Origin: Dokdonia donghaensis DSW-1
GTDB lineage: Bacteria > Bacteroidota > Bacteroidia > Flavobacteriales > Flavobacteriaceae
Assembly (NCBI RefSeq): GCF_001653755.1
Contig: NZ_CP015125.1
Span: 2,923,501-2,987,500, forward strand
DNA length: 64,000 bases
Reading direction: 5' to 3'
A model generated the notes under the pieces. The model saw nothing but the letters and a program-made list of their open reading frames with translations, ran no database searches and was not told the origin of the DNA. A program made the translations under genes and the position numbers. Positions 33,662 through 43,567 of the stretch are shown in pieces; positions within the stretch are counted from its first letter, which is position 1, and each line of letters begins with the position of its first letter.

Positions 33662-36064
33662 TTAAATACCACTTAGATGAAGCTCTGTGAAATCTTTCTT
33701 AATGATTAAAGCACAGGCTTTCTGGTCAAACTGCACATCTTCCATAGAAATTACTTCATTATCTAACTCTATAGTCGTTATCTCAAATGGTAATCCTATG
33801 AGGTGAATTCTAAAGGTATCGTACGTAGTGATAAAGTCACCACGCTTGTGTTGCTGTATAATCCAGTCTTTTTCTCTACCTACCATTTTAAAAGTGCGGT
33901 AGCTGTAACGATCCTTTTTATAATCGTACCCATCTTGAGCATCTTCATATAATTTTGAAGCATTTTTACCAAGACCGTAATACACCTCAAGTTCTACTTG
34001 CTCTATCTCAAGCTCACCTACATATTGCTGTATAGGGTACTTAGGTAAGATAGTTCCTTCTTTTACAAACATTGGGATTTCATCTATATCTGCATCTACC
34101 CATTGCTCCTTACCTCCTTTTACAGGAGTTTTTGTCCAGTAATTATACCATTCTCCTCGAGGCACGTACATACGCCTACCTTTTGCATTAGGTTCTAAAA
34201 TAGGACATACAAGGATGTGGTGCCCAAAGATAAACTCATCTGTACGATAATGCGTTTGTGCATCTTCTTGATCAAAATATACAAGAGGTTTAAGTAATGG
34301 GGTTCCCTTCTTTATATACTCATAAAACATTGTATATAAATAGGGTAGTAACCTATATCTTAAGCTTATAAACTTACGTGCAATGTCTGTCACACCCTCA
34401 TCAAAAGTCCACGGCTCTTGATCACCGTGATGACCAGAAGAGTGTGTTCTACAAAATGGATGAAAAACACCTAGCTGTATCCATCTTGCATATAACTCAC
34501 CAGTTGGTTGCTCTGCAAAGCCTCCTATATCTGTACCTGTAAAGCTCATACCAGAGATACACATACGTTGTACTTGTATATTTGCTACCCATAGGTGCTC
34601 CCAGCTTGCGATATTATCTCCCGTCCAGCTACTTGTATAGCGCTGTGCGCCAGAGTATGCAGATCGTGTGATTACAAATGGTCTCTTAGGGTAGGCAAAT
34701 TTCTTTACTCCCTCATAGGTGGCTCTCGCCATCTGTGTACCATAAACGTTGTGTGCCTTGTTGTGACTACAAGGATGCCCATCGTAATTATGTCTCACAT
34801 CTGCCGGAAAAGTTTTTCCTGGAACCTCCATCACTGCAGGCTCGTTCATATCATTCCAAACACCTTTTACACCTACTTCTTGTATGAGTTCTTTAAATAA
34901 TCCAGCCCACCAGTCACGTACTTCAGGGTTTGTATAATCTGGGAAGTTACATTCACCTGGCCATACCTTACCTTTCATATAAGGACCATCTGCACGTTTA
35001 CAGAAATAGTCATTTTCTATCCCTTCTTGATACACCCAGTAATCTTTATCTATCTTAATACCTGGATCTATTATAACAACTGTTTTAAAGCCGTCATCTG
35101 CAAGTTCCTTTACCATACGTTTTGGATCTGGAAAGTAATCTTTGTTCCAAGTAAAACATCTCCACCCGTCCATATAATCGATATCTAGATAAATACCATC
35201 ACAAGGTATTTTAAGCTCTCTAAACTTATTTGCTATTGCTTTTACGTTACTTTCTGGAAAATAACTCCACTTGCACTGGTGGTAACCTAGTGCCCATAAT
35301 GGTGGTAGCTCTGGCACCCCTGTTAGGTTAGTATAACTACCTACTACATCTGCCATTTCTGGACCATAAATAAAGTAGTAATTCATCTCACCACCTTGTG
35401 CCCAGAAACTTGTTACACCCATACGCTCTTGACAGAAGTCAAAAAACGTTTTAAAGGTGTTATCAAAAAATATCCCGTAAGCTCTCTTTTGAGTAAGACC
35501 TATATAAAAAGGAACCGACTTATAAATAGGATCTTGATCTTTTGCAAATGCATACTGATCTGTCGCCCAGTTGTGTACTCTCTTACCTCTTAAATTTGAG
35601 TGCATAGGCTTATCACCCAGCCCATAATAGGACTCTGCGTGTTGTGCCTTTTTACTCATTTTTACAATATTCCCTCCGTATTCAAAGCTTTCCTCAAAGT
35701 GAAAACCTAACTCATCTTCATTAATAAGATTGCCATCAGTGTCAAAAATGGAAGTTTGTAAACTATTTTTTTCTATACGGATTTTGAGCTTTGCGGTATG
35801 CACAAAATAATAGGTATCATCTTCCTTAAGCTCGAGGTGGTTGTACCCTCTTATACCATCTTCATCTATCGCATAAGAGAAGTCTGGCTCAAAAACACCT
35901 CCTGTTCCAAAGCGAAATCTAATCACACTGTCACGCAATACCGTGAGCTGGAGAATCACCTCATTTTGAGTTGTAAAATATAATATATCTGCGTCCTTTT
36001 TAAAATCAACGACTTTATTTGGAAACTGGTTGCCTTTTTGCTGCAACTCTGTATTTGTAATCAT
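33662..36064 (-). CDS. GH31 alpha-glucosidase
   Basis: About 800 residues of glycoside hydrolase family 31. The nucleophile is Asp405 in GVWNDMNEPAVME, the acid/base lies in SWTGDNIASWEHL, and substrate-pocket stretches IYLDIDYMDGWRCFTW and FCRTHSSGHHGDQEPW are clear. No signal peptide, so cytoplasmic, consistent with trimming of glycogen or maltodextrins. I prefer the ATG at 36064 (MITNTELQQKG) over one eight codons upstream at 36088. It is downstream of glgB on the same strand with a 171-bp gap. Confidence 0.93.
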   Translation of the reverse strand: MITNTELQQKGNQFPNKVVDFKKDADILYFTTQNEVILQLTVLRDSVIRFRFGTGGVFEPDFSYAIDEDGIRGYNHLELKEDDTYYFVHTAKLKIRIEKNSLQTSIFDTDGNLINEDELGFHFEESFEYGGNIVKMSKKAQHAESYYGLGDKPMHSNLRGKRVHNWATDQYAFAKDQDPIYKSVPFYIGLTQKRAYGIFFDNTFKTFFDFCQERMGVTSFWAQGGEMNYYFIYGPEMADVVGSYTNLTGVPELPPLWALGYHQCKWSYFPESNVKAIANKFRELKIPCDGIYLDIDYMDGWRCFTWNKDYFPDPKRMVKELADDGFKTVVIIDPGIKIDKDYWVYQEGIENDYFCKRADGPYMKGKVWPGECNFPDYTNPEVRDWWAGLFKELIQEVGVKGVWNDMNEPAVMEVPGKTFPADVRHNYDGHPCSHNKAHNVYGTQMARATYEGVKKFAYPKRPFVITRSAYSGAQRYTSSWTGDNIASWEHLWVANIQVQRMCISGMSFTGTDIGGFAEQPTGELYARWIQLGVFHPFCRTHSSGHHGDQEPWTFDEGVTDIARKFISLRYRLLPYLYTMFYEYIKKGTPLLKPLVYFDQEDAQTHYRTDEFIFGHHILVCPILEPNAKGRRMYVPRGEWYNYWTKTPVKGGKEQWVDADIDEIPMFVKEGTILPKYPIQQYVGELEIEQVELEVYYGLGKNASKLYEDAQDGYDYKKDRYSYRTFKMVGREKDWIIQQHKRGDFITTYDTFRIHLIGLPFEITTIELDNEVISMEDVQFDQKACALIIKKDFTELHLSGI

Positions 36065-36176
36065 ATTTCTAAAATTTGGAGATTTCAAAATAAGGCTAAC
36101 TCTTTGAGTTACCTCGTTAATACTTAAATACTTATTAACTCTAACGTTTTCGTACTCTAATAAGCGATGCTGATTT

Positions 36177-36194
36177 CCGCTTTCGCGAAAATTC
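36177..36194. repeat. 18-bp palindrome, copy 14 (right arm decayed)
   Basis: CCGCTTTCGCGAAAATTC in the glgB-GH31 gap; left arm and core intact. Confidence 0.8.
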
Positions 36195-36235
36195 TATCCC
36201 ATTCAATCTCTTTTAGCCTTATTATTATAGCATTA

Positions 36236-38152
36236 TTAATCTGCCTTTAATTCAAAAATCACTCCCGATAAGGGCGGTACTGTAATCGATGTACTATGTG
36301 TTTTCCCGTTCCAGCCTTCGGCTATAACAGTTAGGTCTACATTTTTATAAGCCCCTGTACCCGAAAACTCTAACGCGTCGCTATTGAAAATTTCGCGAAA
36401 GCGTCCAAAAAATGGTACTCCAATGCGGTAATCTTCTCTCGGTACAGGTGTCATATTAAACACGCACACAATCAGCGTTTTGGGGTCATTACCCTTACGT
36501 AGGTAACTCAATACGGCATTCTTACTATCATCGTGAGCAATCCACTCAAAACCTTCGGGATCAAACTGCTTTTCATATAGTGTAGGTGTACTTGTATACA
36601 ACCCATTTATAGCTGCAAAGGCTTTTTGCATATTGCTGTGTATCTCATAATCTAGCACGTACCAGTCTAGCTGATCTTGAAAATTCCACTCTGTACCTTG
36701 TCCAAACTCGCTCCCCATAAAGAGTAACTTTGCTCCGGGATGGGTATACATATATGTGTAGAGTAATCTAAGATTTGCAAAGCGTTGCCACTCATCACCA
36801 GGCATACGCCCCAATATAGAACCCTTACCATATACCACCTCATCGTGTGATAATGGTAGCATAAAGTTTTCTGTAAAACCATAAGTCATTGAGAAGGAAA
36901 TCTCGTTATGATGATGATTTCTATAAATAGCATCTCTCTTAAAGTAGTTAAGTGTATCGTGCATCCACCCCATCATCCACTTCATACCAAAGCCTAAGCC
37001 TCCAGAAAAGACAGGCCTGCTCACCATAGGAAAACTCGTAGACTCCTCTGCTATAATCTGAATATCTGGAAACGCACCGTAAAGCGCCTCGTTGAGTTCT
37101 TTTAGTAAAGAGATAACGGCTAGGTTTTCTCTACCTCCTTGATCATTAGGCTCCCACTCTCCATCTTCTCTACTATAGTCTAGATATAACATAGATGCAA
37201 CTGCATCTACCCTAAGACCATCTACGTGGTATTGCTCTAGCCAGAACATTGCGTTACTTATGAGAAAACTACGTACCTCGTTGCGTTCATAATTAAAAAT
37301 GAGTGATTTCCAGTCTTGATGATATCCTTTCTTTTTATCAGGATGCTCGTAACAGGCTGTCCCGTCAAAGTTACCCAGACCGTGCGGATCTTCTGGAAAA
37401 TGTGATGGTACCCAGTCTAAAATTACACCTATATCACTTGCGTGCAGGGCATCAATGAGTGTCATTAATTCTTCTGGATATCCAAATCTTGAGGTAGGTG
37501 CAAAGTATCCGGTTACTTGATATCCCCAGCTAGGGTCATATGGATACTCCATAATAGGCATAAACTCTACGTGAGTAAAATTTAGCTTTTTTACATAGTC
37601 TACAAGTGTTGTTGCTAGTTCTGAGTAACTCAGGCCGCGATTACCCTCTTCTTGCTTGCGACGCCAGGAGCCCAGGTGTAGCTCATAAACAGAAATAGGC
37701 GCATCTAGGCCGTTGTGTTTATGACGCTTGTCCATCCACTTTTTATCATTCCAGGTGTGGTTTGTTTTATAAACTACAGATGCTGTTTGTGGAGGATGCT
37801 CTGCTCTACGTGCATAAGGATCTGCCTTTTCTGTCACAAAACCGTTGTGCGTAGCGTGAATTTTATATTTGTATATCTCTCCGTGGCCGATATCTGGTAT
37901 AAAGCCTTCCCAAATACCACTACTATCCCACCGGACGTTAAGCTTGTGCTCTCCGTCTTGCCAGTGATTAAAATTTCCTACCACAGAAACTTGTTGAGCA
38001 CTAGGTGCCCACACTGCAAAGTAGGTTCCCTTTACACCCGCTCGCTCGCAAATGTGACTCCCTAATTTTTCATATAGTTTATAGTGATTGCCTGATTTAA
38101 AAAGATTAATATCAAAATCTGTAAGTAAGCTATGTGCTAGTACCTTGCTCAT
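36236..38152 (-). CDS. glgB: 1,4-alpha-glucan branching enzyme
   Basis: Introduces alpha-1,6 branches into glycogen. 638 residues: N-terminal CBM48 (about 30-120, GTYFAVWAPSAQQVSVVGNFNHW) and a GH13 barrel with the nucleophile in GLRVDAVASMLYLDYSRE, the acid in IIAEESTS and the transition-state Asp in LPLSHDEVVYGKGS. The ATG overlaps the glgC stop by one base. A half-decayed palindrome copy in the C-terminal domain encodes RFREIF. Confidence 0.96.
   Translation of the reverse strand: MSKVLAHSLLTDFDINLFKSGNHYKLYEKLGSHICERAGVKGTYFAVWAPSAQQVSVVGNFNHWQDGEHKLNVRWDSSGIWEGFIPDIGHGEIYKYKIHATHNGFVTEKADPYARRAEHPPQTASVVYKTNHTWNDKKWMDKRHKHNGLDAPISVYELHLGSWRRKQEEGNRGLSYSELATTLVDYVKKLNFTHVEFMPIMEYPYDPSWGYQVTGYFAPTSRFGYPEELMTLIDALHASDIGVILDWVPSHFPEDPHGLGNFDGTACYEHPDKKKGYHQDWKSLIFNYERNEVRSFLISNAMFWLEQYHVDGLRVDAVASMLYLDYSREDGEWEPNDQGGRENLAVISLLKELNEALYGAFPDIQIIAEESTSFPMVSRPVFSGGLGFGMKWMMGWMHDTLNYFKRDAIYRNHHHNEISFSMTYGFTENFMLPLSHDEVVYGKGSILGRMPGDEWQRFANLRLLYTYMYTHPGAKLLFMGSEFGQGTEWNFQDQLDWYVLDYEIHSNMQKAFAAINGLYTSTPTLYEKQFDPEGFEWIAHDDSKNAVLSYLRKGNDPKTLIVCVFNMTPVPREDYRIGVPFFGRFREIFNSDALEFSGTGAYKNVDLTVIAEGWNGKTHSTSITVPPLSGVIFELKAD
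36387..36404. repeat. 18-bp palindrome, copy 15 (inside glgB, left arm decayed)
   Basis: AAAATTTCGCGAAAGCGT; core and right arm intact, read as RFRE on the minus strand. Confidence 0.8.
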
Positions 38153-39420
38153 TAAATAATAGTTCCAGAAGGTATGGTAGCCCCATTTCTAATCACAACA
38201 ATACCGTCACGTACTACGTAAGTATCTGTCTCAATGTCTTCAAGGTGCTTACCACCAGTGATGCGCACGTCGTCACCTATTTTTGCATTTTTATCTACAA
38301 TACAATTTGTAAGAAAACAGCGATCACCTATCCCTACGTGCGGAACTCCCTTTGCTCTGGCTTGGTTTATTTCTTCTAGATCTAGAAATCTATTACTTCC
38401 CATCACATAACAACTCTCTAAAACAGTGCCTTTTCCTATACGTGATCGTATACCTATAATAGAGTTCTCAATACGGCTACCGTGCACGATGCTCCCTTCT
38501 GCCACGATAGATTTTTCAAGTGTAGTTCCAGAGATTTTTGTGGGAGGTAATACACGAGGTCGTGTAAGGATGTTTTGCCCTTTGTTAAATAAATTAAACT
38601 TTGGCAAATCTGATGTGAGATCAATATTTGCTTCAAAAAATGAATCTATATTTCCTATATCTGTCCAGTATCCTTCGTAAGCATAACTTAACACCTTGTG
38701 ATTCTCTATAGACTGAGGAATGATTTCTTTACCAAAATCATTTGTATCTGTTCCCTCTAGCAACTCGATAAGCAAATCCTTATTAAAGATATAAATACCC
38801 ATAGAGGCAAGGTAGTGTTTACCCTGTGCTGCCATAGCATCTGAGACTGGTGACTCCCAGTCTGAAAGTAAATCTGCAGATGGTTTTTCTATAAAGGATG
38901 CTATAGTATTATCTTCGGCAGTTTTAAGAATCCCAAAAGAAGTAGCATCTTTTGCATTAACAGGTAGTGATGCGATACTAATCTTTGCATCTGCTTCTAT
39001 ATGCGCCTCAAGCATAGCATTAAAATCCATCTGGTACAGCTGGTCACCAGAGAGTATCATTATATACTCAGACTCGTACCCTTTAAAATGGTGTAGACTC
39101 TGCCTTACCGCATCTGCAGTACCTTGAAACCAACCTTTATTATGCGGTGTTTGTTCTGCTGCAAGTATATCTACAAAGGCCTCAGAAAAGTAAGAAAACT
39201 GATAGGTATGTTTGATATGCTTGTTGAGCGATGCAGAGTTAAACTGCGTGAGCACAAACATTCTCTTTATATTAGAATTTATACAGTTTGAGATAGGGAT
39301 ATCTACAAGGCGATACTTCCCAGCAATAGGCACGGCAGGTTTTGAACGCTCTGCTGTGAGTGGATATAGTCTTGTTCCTTGACCGCCTCCTAATATAATG
39401 GCTACTACTTTTTTATTCAT
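38152..39420 (-). CDS. glgC: Glucose-1-phosphate adenylyltransferase
   Basis: Makes ADP-glucose, the committed step of glycogen synthesis. 422 residues: nucleotide-binding GGGQGTRLYPLTAERSKPAVPIAGKYRLVDIPISNC, then WFQGTADAVRQ, IMILSGDQLYQMD, and FIEKP. A C-terminal left-handed beta-helix contains the allosteric interface. Second gene of the glgA-glgC-glgB unit, 24 bp after glgA. Confidence 0.96.
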   Translation of the reverse strand: MNKKVVAIILGGGQGTRLYPLTAERSKPAVPIAGKYRLVDIPISNCINSNIKRMFVLTQFNSASLNKHIKHTYQFSYFSEAFVDILAAEQTPHNKGWFQGTADAVRQSLHHFKGYESEYIMILSGDQLYQMDFNAMLEAHIEADAKISIASLPVNAKDATSFGILKTAEDNTIASFIEKPSADLLSDWESPVSDAMAAQGKHYLASMGIYIFNKDLLIELLEGTDTNDFGKEIIPQSIENHKVLSYAYEGYWTDIGNIDSFFEANIDLTSDLPKFNLFNKGQNILTRPRVLPPTKISGTTLEKSIVAEGSIVHGSRIENSIIGIRSRIGKGTVLESCYVMGSNRFLDLEEINQARAKGVPHVGIGDRCFLTNCIVDKNAKIGDDVRITGGKHLEDIETDTYVVRDGIVVIRNGATIPSGTII

Positions 39421-39444
39421 TTTTAATCGTTTTTTGAGGTTGGA

Positions 39445-40896
39445 TTACTTGCTATTTTTTATTGACTTGCCTGTTTTTACTGCTACGGGCTTGGGTTGTA
39501 ATTCTTCATAGAGAGTCACATAAGTTCCTGCTGTATTCTCCCAGCTATGATCTATCTCCATCATTTGTTTTTGATTTGTTTTAAACTGTTTCTCTTCTCT
39601 AAAAAACACTTCGGCTCTGCCTATGCTATAAACAATATCAAACACAGAAGTCTGATCGTGGCATAGACCGTGACCACCATCTCCTATATCTACCACTGTA
39701 TCTTTAAGCCCTCCGGTACGTCTTACAATGGGTACACATCCATAACGCAGGCTATAAAGCTGGTTAAGACCGCAAGGCTCTACTCTACTAGGCATTAAGA
39801 GAAAATCTGCTCCGGCATAAACTTGGTGTGACATACGCTCCTCATACCCTATGTGGGCATTAAACCTTCCCTTATGGGTGAATTTTAATTGCTCTAACTG
39901 TCCCTCAATCTCTGGTGCTCCACTACCTAGTAAAATGATGTTTATATCATACTCATTGAGCGCTTGCTCTATGGCTTCTGGAAGCAAGTCTGCTCCTTTT
40001 TCCCATACAAGCCTGCCTATAAACCCAAAAAGCGGTTTTGTGGCATCAAGTCCAAACTCTTCACATAAAGCTTCTTTATTTGCTTTTCTGCCAGCAGCTC
40101 TTAATCTAATGGTAAAATTTTTAACTAAATATTCGTCTGTTTTGGGATTCCAAGTTTCGGTATCTATACCGTTGAGAATACCTACGCATTTTTGAGACTC
40201 GCTTCTTAGTAAACCTTCCAGTCCATTTGCCTGCTCTTTTAATTCTTCCATATATGATGGAGAAACCGTGTTTACTCTCCAGGCGCATTTTATCGCAGCG
40301 GCCAGAGGATTAATCTGTCCATACCAGTCGAGGAGCCCATACCTACTTTCGCGAAAGCGTGGTAACATCGCAACACCGCTTTTATCAAAATTACCTTGAT
40401 ACTGGGCATTGTGTATAGAAAGCACTGTAGGGACAGACATTAACTTGTCAAACGCAGGACAATACTGCATCATAAACGGGATAAAACCTGTGTGATGATC
40501 GTGACAGTGTACTACTTCTGGTAAGGTCTCAAAGGTGAGTATCCATTGCAAAGCCACACGCTGGAAAGCAATAAAACGCAACGCATCATCTGGATGACCA
40601 TACACCCCAGCCCTATCTGTAAGACCTTGCACGCGTATCACAAATAGCGGGAAGCCCAACTCATTATCTACATCTATAACTTCTGCTAGGTAGGTTCTAC
40701 CATCTACTACAAGTTGGTGCGTAAAAACCACTCTACCGGTAGCGCGCTCCACCCACGCTGTTTTGTAATAAGGCATAATTACGGCAGCCTTATGGCCTAT
40801 GCGGTTTTGATATTTTGGCAGTGCTCCCACAACATCTGCCAGACCTCCTACTTTTGCAACAGGATAACACTCGGCGCTTATGTGAAGTATTTTCAT
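39445..40896 (-). CDS. glgA: Glycogen synthase
   Basis: GT5 glycosyltransferase using ADP-glucose. 483 residues with the N-terminal ADP-glucose motif KVGGLADVVGALPK, the HCHDHHTGF stretch, GRLVWEKGADLL and the C-terminal EPCGLNQLYSLRYGCVPIVRRTGGL. First gene of the glycogen operon. Palindrome copy 16 falls in it and is read as RFRESRYG. Confidence 0.95.
   Translation of the reverse strand: MKILHISAECYPVAKVGGLADVVGALPKYQNRIGHKAAVIMPYYKTAWVERATGRVVFTHQLVVDGRTYLAEVIDVDNELGFPLFVIRVQGLTDRAGVYGHPDDALRFIAFQRVALQWILTFETLPEVVHCHDHHTGFIPFMMQYCPAFDKLMSVPTVLSIHNAQYQGNFDKSGVAMLPRFRESRYGLLDWYGQINPLAAAIKCAWRVNTVSPSYMEELKEQANGLEGLLRSESQKCVGILNGIDTETWNPKTDEYLVKNFTIRLRAAGRKANKEALCEEFGLDATKPLFGFIGRLVWEKGADLLPEAIEQALNEYDINIILLGSGAPEIEGQLEQLKFTHKGRFNAHIGYEERMSHQVYAGADFLLMPSRVEPCGLNQLYSLRYGCVPIVRRTGGLKDTVVDIGDGGHGLCHDQTSVFDIVYSIGRAEVFFREEKQFKTNQKQMMEIDHSWENTAGTYVTLYEELQPKPVAVKTGKSIKNSK
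40343..40360. repeat. 18-bp palindrome, copy 16 (inside glgA)
   Basis: CTACTTTCGCGAAAGCGT; two or three changes in the left arm, core and right arm intact. Read as RFRES. Confidence 0.85.
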
Positions 40897-41004
40897 AGAG
40901 AGAGATTGTTAGTTATAGTCTTGTTAAATTTAACGTAACTATTTAATCTATAGGCATCCTTTGGCTTAAAATATGGTTAAATACGTCAATCTTTTGCTAT
41001 TTCT

Positions 41005-41022
41005 ACGCTTTCGCGAAAGCGT
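41005..41022. repeat. 18-bp palindrome, copy 17 (perfect)
   Basis: Centre of the divergent spacer between glgA and the first msrB. Confidence 0.95.
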
Positions 41023-41119
41023 ACACCCTCACAGTTACATTTAAGGGATGTAATTTTCTGAGTTCATTAACGACTCACTTTATAGCTTTACAGTAACTTT
41101 ACATAAAAAAGAACATACG

Positions 41120-41599
41120 ATGAAAAAGGTATTTATTTTAATGGCATTTGCAGCACTATTTACCAGCTGTAAAGGATCTGCTCAAGAGACTAAAAAAGAA
41201 ACTTTTGAGGTAACAAAAACAGATGCTGAGTGGAAAGCGCAACTCACCCAAGAGCAATATTATGTGCTACGCCAGGCGGGTACAGAGCGACCAGGATCTA
41301 GCCCACTTAACTATATAAAGGAGGCAGGCACCTTTCACTGTGCTGGTTGTGACACACCACTTTTTAAAACAGCATATAAATTTGACAGTGGTACAGGCTG
41401 GCCTAGTTTTGATAGAGGTATAGAAGGTAACATAGCCTACAGTACAGACCGCAATCTAGGTTATACCAGAACAGAAGAGCATTGTGCTACCTGTGGAGGT
41501 CACTTAGGTCACGTTTTTAACGATGGACCAAAAGCAACTACCGGAAAAAGACACTGTATAAATGGTGATGCACTTGTATTTGTACCATCTTCAAAATAA
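41120..41599 (+). CDS. msrB: Methionine-R-sulfoxide reductase, lipoprotein form
   Basis: 159 residues; lipoprotein signal with Cys17 (LFTSCKGS), so it acts in the periplasm or at the outer membrane. MsrB fold with both zinc CxxC pairs (CAGC and CATC), substrate loop KFDSGTGWPSFD, HLGHVFNDGP and the catalytic Cys in RHCINGDAL. It repairs oxidised methionine in envelope proteins; its reductant would have to reach the periplasm. A cytosolic paralogue begins 5 bp downstream. Confidence 0.93.
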   Translation: MKKVFILMAFAALFTSCKGSAQETKKETFEVTKTDAEWKAQLTQEQYYVLRQAGTERPGSSPLNYIKEAGTFHCAGCDTPLFKTAYKFDSGTGWPSFDRGIEGNIAYSTDRNLGYTRTEEHCATCGGHLGHVFNDGPKATTGKRHCINGDALVFVPSSK

Positions 41600-41604
41600 G
41601 AATA

Positions 41605-41994
41605 ATGGCATATTCTATACAAAAAACCGAAGCAGAGTGGCTTGAAGAATTAGGTCCAGAACGTTATAAAATATTACGAGAGAAGGGCACAGAACGTCCT
41701 TTTACGGGTACCTATAATTTACATAATGAAGAAGGTGCCTATCACTGTGGTGCTTGTAACCAGAAGCTATTTGAAAGTGCAAGTAAATTTGACAGTGGTT
41801 GTGGGTGGCCTAGCTTTGACGAGTCTATACCTGGTACGGTAGAGTATGTACGTGATACCACACACGGTATGATACGTACAGAGATATTATGTTCAAACTG
41901 TGGTTCACACCTAGGTCACGTTTTTGACGATGGACCTACAGCTAGCGGGCAGCGCTATTGTGTAAACTCTTTAAGCATAGATTTTGAAAAATAG
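41605..41994 (+). CDS. msrB: Methionine-R-sulfoxide reductase, cytosolic form
   Basis: 129 residues, no signal sequence. Same domain as its upstream neighbour: CGAC and CSNC zinc pairs, KFDSGCGWPSFDESI, HLGHVFDDGP and catalytic Cys in RYCVNSLSIDF. An extra Cys in SGCGWP may be the resolving cysteine. Cotranscribed with the lipoprotein form, giving one enzyme per compartment. Confidence 0.94.
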   Translation: MAYSIQKTEAEWLEELGPERYKILREKGTERPFTGTYNLHNEEGAYHCGACNQKLFESASKFDSGCGWPSFDESIPGTVEYVRDTTHGMIRTEILCSNCGSHLGHVFDDGPTASGQRYCVNSLSIDFEK

Positions 41995-42023
41995 TACTCT
42001 AAGAAAATGAACTTAAATTAATA

Positions 42024-42052
42024 AAAAACCGAAGGTTAGAGCTTCGGTTTTT
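42024..42052 (+). terminator. Terminator after the msrB pair
   Basis: Stem AAAAACCGAAG / CTTCGGTTTTT, 30 bp after the stop. Confidence 0.8.
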
Positions 42053-42079
42053 GTGTTTTATATATGACGGGATAATCCG

Positions 42080-42087
42080 TATTTTTG
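42080..42087 (+). promoter_or_regulatory. Candidate -7 box for lpdA
   Basis: TATTTTTG matches TAnnTTTG, 33 bp before the ATG; the -33 position reads TTA. Confidence 0.4.
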
Positions 42088-42120
42088 ATCTCCAATAATT
42101 AGACTTAAAAAATTCTAGAT

Positions 42121-43497
42121 ATGAGCAAATATGATGTAATCGTTTTAGGAAGTGGTCCAGGCGGATATGTAACAGCAATACGTGCAAGCCAGTTAGGCTT
42201 AAAAACAGCGGTTGTTGAAAAAGAAAGCCTAGGAGGCGTTTGTTTGAACTGGGGATGTATCCCTACAAAAGCACTTCTTAAAAGTGCTCAGGTTTTTGAA
42301 TACCTAAACCACGCAGAAGATTATGGTCTTAAGGCTACAGGTGTAGATAAAGACTTTACCGCAGTTGTAAAACGTAGTCGTAGTGTTGCAGAGGGAATGA
42401 GCAAAGGTGTTCAGTTCTTAATGAAGAAAAATAAAATAGACGTCATCAATGGTTTTGGAAAAATAAAGCCAGGTAAAAAGATAGATGTAGACGGTAAAGA
42501 ATATAGCGCAGACCATATTATCATCGCAACGGGGGCTCGCTCTCGTGAGTTACCTAACCTTAAACAAGATGGTGAGACGGTAATAGGATACCGCAAGGCA
42601 ATGACACTTAAGGAGCAACCTAAATCTATGATTGTTGTAGGTTCTGGAGCCATAGGTGTTGAGTTTGCAAGCTTTTATAACTCAATGGGAACAGAGGTTA
42701 CAATTGTAGAGTATATGCCTCACGTTGTGCCAGTAGAGGATGAGGATGTTTCAAAACAATTTGAACGCTCTCTTAAAAAAGCGGGTGTAAAAGTAATGAC
42801 AGGGTCATCTGTAGAGAAGGTAGAAAAAACTAAATCTGGAGTAAAAGCAACTGTAAAGACTAAAAAAGGAGAAGAAACACTAGAGGCAGATATCGTTCTT
42901 AGTGCTGTAGGTATTAAAACTAATATCGAAAACATAGGACTAGAAGATGTAGGTATCGTTACAGATAAAGATAAGATCATTGTAAACGACTGGTACCAGA
43001 CTAATATGCCAGGTTACTACGCAATAGGTGATGTAACTCCTGGACCTGCACTCGCACACGTTGCCTCTGCAGAAGGGATTACTTGTGTAGAGAAAATCGC
43101 AGGTATGCACGCCGAAAAAATAGACTACTCAAACATCCCAGGATGTACTTATGCATCACCAGAGATTGCATCTGTAGGAATGACAGAAAAGCAAGCAAAA
43201 GAAGCTGGTTACGAACTTAAAGTGGGTAAATTCCCATTCTCTGCTTCTGGTAAAGCAAGTGCTTCTGGTGCAAAAGACGGGTTTGTAAAAGTAATCTTTG
43301 ATGCAAAGTATGGAGAGTGGCTAGGATGCCATATGATAGGAGCTGGTGTAACAGATATGATTGCAGAGGCTGTACTAGGTCGTAAACTAGAAACTACAGG
43401 TCACGAAGTACTTAAAACCATTCACCCACACCCTACTATGAGTGAGGCCGTGATGGAAGCCGTGGCAGATGCTTATGATGAAGTAATTCACCTATAA
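42121..43497 (+). CDS. lpdA: Dihydrolipoyl dehydrogenase
   Basis: FAD-dependent E3 subunit of the 2-oxoacid dehydrogenase complexes. 458 residues: FAD-binding VIVLGSGPGGYVTAIRASQLG, redox-active disulfide GGVCLNWGCIPTK, NAD-binding VVGSGAIGVEFASFY, and the active-site His-Glu in HPHPTMSEAVMEA. Monocistronic by position, with its own -7 box and a terminator; no E1/E2 genes nearby. Confidence 0.96.
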   Translation: MSKYDVIVLGSGPGGYVTAIRASQLGLKTAVVEKESLGGVCLNWGCIPTKALLKSAQVFEYLNHAEDYGLKATGVDKDFTAVVKRSRSVAEGMSKGVQFLMKKNKIDVINGFGKIKPGKKIDVDGKEYSADHIIIATGARSRELPNLKQDGETVIGYRKAMTLKEQPKSMIVVGSGAIGVEFASFYNSMGTEVTIVEYMPHVVPVEDEDVSKQFERSLKKAGVKVMTGSSVEKVEKTKSGVKATVKTKKGEETLEADIVLSAVGIKTNIENIGLEDVGIVTDKDKIIVNDWYQTNMPGYYAIGDVTPGPALAHVASAEGITCVEKIAGMHAEKIDYSNIPGCTYASPEIASVGMTEKQAKEAGYELKVGKFPFSASGKASASGAKDGFVKVIFDAKYGEWLGCHMIGAGVTDMIAEAVLGRKLETTGHEVLKTIHPHPTMSEAVMEAVADAYDEVIHL

Positions 43498-43517
43498 GCC
43501 ACTTATATTTTAACAAC

Positions 43518-43547
43518 AAAAAAGCCTCGCATTGCGAGGCTTTTTTT
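43518..43547 (+). terminator. Terminator after lpdA
   Basis: Stem AAAAAAGCCTCGC / GCGAGGCTTTTTT with loop ATT and T tail; could also serve aroQ from the other side. Confidence 0.88.
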
Positions 43548-43567
43548 ATGTTCTACTAACTGGATTG

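Noticed and set aside
37715..38065. Open frame of 116 codons antisense to glgB
   Set aside because: Overlaps the conserved CBM48 region of glgB and shows no family features.
39851..40195. Open frame of 114 codons antisense to glgA
   Set aside because: Lies within a highly conserved part of glgA; a shadow frame.
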